Positions 62,393-64,000 of a stretch of 64,000 nt of DNA are shown in pieces; position 1 is the stretch's first letter, and the number at the start of each line of letters is the position of its first letter. The position numbers were made by a program, and so were the translations under genes. The DNA is from Amorphus coralli DSM 19760 (GTDB taxonomy: Bacteria; Pseudomonadota; Alphaproteobacteria; Rhizobiales; Amorphaceae): positions 372,001 through 436,000 of the forward strand of contig NZ_KB894574.1 in assembly GCF_000374525.1 (NCBI RefSeq), written 5' to 3'. A model generated the notes under the pieces. That model made no database searches, had not been told where the DNA came from, and saw only the letters and a program-made list of their open reading frames with translations.

Positions 62393-63157
62393 ATGGCTGC
62401 AGGCAGGACCGGGATCGCGCTCGCGGCTGCAGTCCTGGTCGCGGGCATCCTCCAGGCCGACCCCGCCGTGGCCGGACAGGCGCGCGTGGCGGTGGCTTCG
62501 AACTTCACCGATGCGGCCCGAAGGATCGCCGCCGCGTTCGAGGCGCAGGGCGATCACACGGTGACGCTCTCGTTCGGCTCGACCGGGCAGATCTTCACCC
62601 AGATCGCCCAGGGCGCCCCGTTCGATGCCTTCCTCGCCGCCGACCAGACAAGGCCGGAGCGCGCGGTCGCCGAGGGTCTCGCTGTCGCCGGCAGCCGCTT
62701 CACCTACGCCAGCGGCCGGCTCGCCCTCTACTCGGCCGACCCCGGCCTCGTGACGGGCGAGACCACCCTGGCACGCGGCACATTCGACAAGCTGGCCATC
62801 GCCAATCCCGAAACGGCGCCCTACGGAGCGGCCGCGATCGAGACGATGGAAGCGCTGGGCGTGCTGGACGCAATCCGGCCGAAGCTCGTTCGCGGCGCCA
62901 ACATCGCCCAGACCTACCAGTTCGTGGCCACCGGCAACGCCGAGCTTGGCTTCGTTGCCCTCTCCCAGATCGCCGCCAGCGAGGGCGGCTCGCGATGGAT
63001 CGTGCCGGAGACGCTGCATGCCCCGATCGCCCAGGACGCCGTGCTGCTGAGCGAGGCCGCCGACAGGCAAGCCGCGATCGCCTTTCTCGCCTTCCTGAAA
63101 GGCCCGGACGCGCGCGCCATCATCGCGGGCTTCGGCTACGGCGTACCCGCGCCATGA
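62393..63157 (+). CDS. modA: Molybdate ABC transporter substrate-binding protein
   Basis: 254 residues. The signal peptide ([20 protein letters not shown]) is cut near VAG. The mature protein has the oxyanion-binding family motifs [43 protein letters not shown] and, further on, [11 protein letters not shown] and [25 protein letters not shown] site precedes the ATG, and a ModE-like palindrome lies directly upstream. The divergent neighbour is sitA. Molybdate could feed the MsrP cofactor encoded elsewhere in this window. Confidence 0.95.
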   Translation: MAAGRTGIALAAAVLVAGILQADPAVAGQARVAVASNFTDAARRIAAAFEAQGDHTVTLSFGSTGQIFTQIAQGAPFDAFLAADQTRPERAVAEGLAVAGSRFTYASGRLALYSADPGLVTGETTLARGTFDKLAIANPETAPYGAAAIETMEALGVLDAIRPKLVRGANIAQTYQFVATGNAELGFVALSQIAASEGGSRWIVPETLHAPIAQDAVLLSEAADRQAAIAFLAFLKGPDARAIIAGFGYGVPAP

Positions 63158-63176
63158 CCGTCCCGGACCCGCGCCG

Positions 63177-63860
63177 ATGATCGACCCCGCGCTCTGGTCG
63201 CCGATCCGCCTGACCCTGGAACTCGCCACCGTCTCCACGCTGGCACTGCTGGTGATCGGTACCCCGATCGCCTGGTGGCTGGCGCGCTCCCGGGCCCCCT
63301 GGAAGGATGCCGTCGCGGCGATCGTGGCGCTGCCGCTGGTGCTGCCGCCGACGGTGCTGGGTTTCTATCTGCTGATCGCGCTCGGCCCGAACGGCCCCGG
63401 CGGTGTCATCGGTGGCCTGTTCGGCCTGCGCTCCCTCGCCTTCACCTTCGAGGGGCTGGTCATCGGCTCGGTGATCTACTCCCTGCCCTTCGTGGTCCAG
63501 CCGATCCGCAACGCCTTCGCCGCCTTCGGCGACCGGCCGCTGGAAGTGGCGGCGACGCTGCGCGCCGGCCCGTGGGACGCGTTCTGGTCGGTGGCGCTGC
63601 CGCTGGCCCGCCCGGGCCTTGTCACCGGCGCGGTGCTCGGCTTTGCCCACACCGTCGGCGAGTTCGGCGTGGTGCTCATGATCGGCGGCAACATTCCGGG
63701 AGAAACCCGGGTCCTGTCCGTCGCCATCTACGATTTCGTGGAGACGCTGCAGTGGCGCGAAGCGCACCTGCTGTCCGCCGGGCTGGTGGTCTTCGCCTTC
63801 CTGGTCATCCTGTCGATGATGCTGGTTGAGAAGCGCCTCGGACGGAGGTCGGGGCTGTGA
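63177..63860 (+). CDS. modB: Molybdate ABC transporter permease
   Basis: 227 residues with about five helices. It contains the typical segment [19 protein letters not shown] and the ATPase-coupling loop [25 protein letters not shown], and the ModB end region [30 protein letters not shown]. It follows modA by 19 bases and overlaps modC as GTGA. Confidence 0.96.
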   Translation: MIDPALWSPIRLTLELATVSTLALLVIGTPIAWWLARSRAPWKDAVAAIVALPLVLPPTVLGFYLLIALGPNGPGGVIGGLFGLRSLAFTFEGLVIGSVIYSLPFVVQPIRNAFAAFGDRPLEVAATLRAGPWDAFWSVALPLARPGLVTGAVLGFAHTVGEFGVVLMIGGNIPGETRVLSVAIYDFVETLQWREAHLLSAGLVVFAFLVILSMMLVEKRLGRRSGL

Positions 63861-64000
63861 GCGGCGGAGACCGGCTGTCCGTCGCCCTCAGTGGCCGGGT
63901 CGGCGGCTTCGCCCTCGACGCCGCCTTCGCGGCGCCGGTCTCCGGCGTCACGGTACTGTTCGGCCCGTCGGGGTCCGGCAAGACGACGATCCTGCGCGCG
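63857..64000 (+). CDS. modC: Molybdate ABC transporter ATP-binding protein (partial, cut by window end)
   Basis: The first 48 codons only, from a GTG that overlaps the modB stop (GTGA). The translation opens [13 protein letters not shown] and reaches an intact Walker [10 protein letters not shown], near residue 39. Position and motif identify ModC; the remainder lies beyond the window. Confidence 0.92.
   Translation, partial: MSGGDRLSVALSGRVGGFALDAAFAAPVSGVTVLFGPSGSGKTTILRA

Overview
The window is 64 kb of GC-rich chromosomal DNA (roughly two-thirds G+C by eye) from an alphaproteobacterium, most probably a member of the Hyphomicrobiales (Rhizobiales). Lineage markers are gcrA divergent from argD-argF-hslO, the phoR-pstSCAB-phoU-phoB order, the nepR-ecfG/phyR general stress response locus and an IrpA/imelysin iron cluster. 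I saw no rRNA, tRNA, CRISPR array, prophage or insertion sequence. Gene density, codon style and ATGA-type overlaps are uniform, so this reads as core and near-core chromosome rather than a mobile island.

Layout. 0-2.5 kb: infA, maf, yacG, a type B L36 gene and a secreted TPR protein. 2.5-7.3 kb: a two-gene RND efflux system on the minus strand; its permease carries extra hydrophobic helices in the central loop. 7.3-10.5 kb: argD-argF-hslO, with a strong promoter and a leader hairpin in front of argD. 10.8-11.4 kb: gcrA, preceded by a cluster of GANTC methylation sites. 11.6-15.4 kb: a large Gly-rich repeat autotransporter. 15.5-23.3 kb: the phosphate regulon (phoR, pstSCAB, phoU, phoB) with a Pho box overlapping the end of phoR. 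23.8-29.8 kb: msrP, a large MscS-type channel and eutBC. 30-33.3 kb: a membrane GAF-GGDEF protein with a degenerate signature (GGQDF), convergent with a GH8 endoglucanase.

33.4-39.9 kb is a general stress response island: ecfG, nepR, phyR, a YrhK-like protein, an AI-2E-family transporter, a cation antiporter, a small PLDc_N-type membrane protein, an NADPH-FMN reductase family protein and an MgtC-type protein. Five exact GGAAC-N16-CGTT promoters lie in its intergenic gaps. In my reading of both strands only one other exact match (N16 or N17) turned up in the window, and that one is inside a gene. Three of these genes are therefore predicted EcfG targets besides nepR-ecfG and phyR.

40-42 kb: a MetE-like methyltransferase divergent from an FCD-type GntR regulator, with two TGTATACA operators. 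42.2-50.4 kb: a minus-strand sugar-type operon (periplasmic binding protein, SDR dehydrogenase, two permeases, ATPase, ThuA-like protein). It ends in an unusual predicted cytoplasmic regulator that fuses a winged helix to a solute-binding-protein fold. A paired TGTCCA-N3-TGGACA operator precedes the operon and a 56-bp tandem repeat lies inside it.

51-56.9 kb: an iron-type cluster (Cys-rich unknown, imelysin, di-heme DUF1111 protein, second imelysin, DUF1513 protein). 57-58.6 kb: a TetR regulator, a YciI-like protein and tag. 58.6-62.1 kb: a sitABCD-type Mn/Fe ABC transporter. 62.4-64 kb: modAB and the start of modC behind a ModE-like palindrome; modC is cut by the window end.
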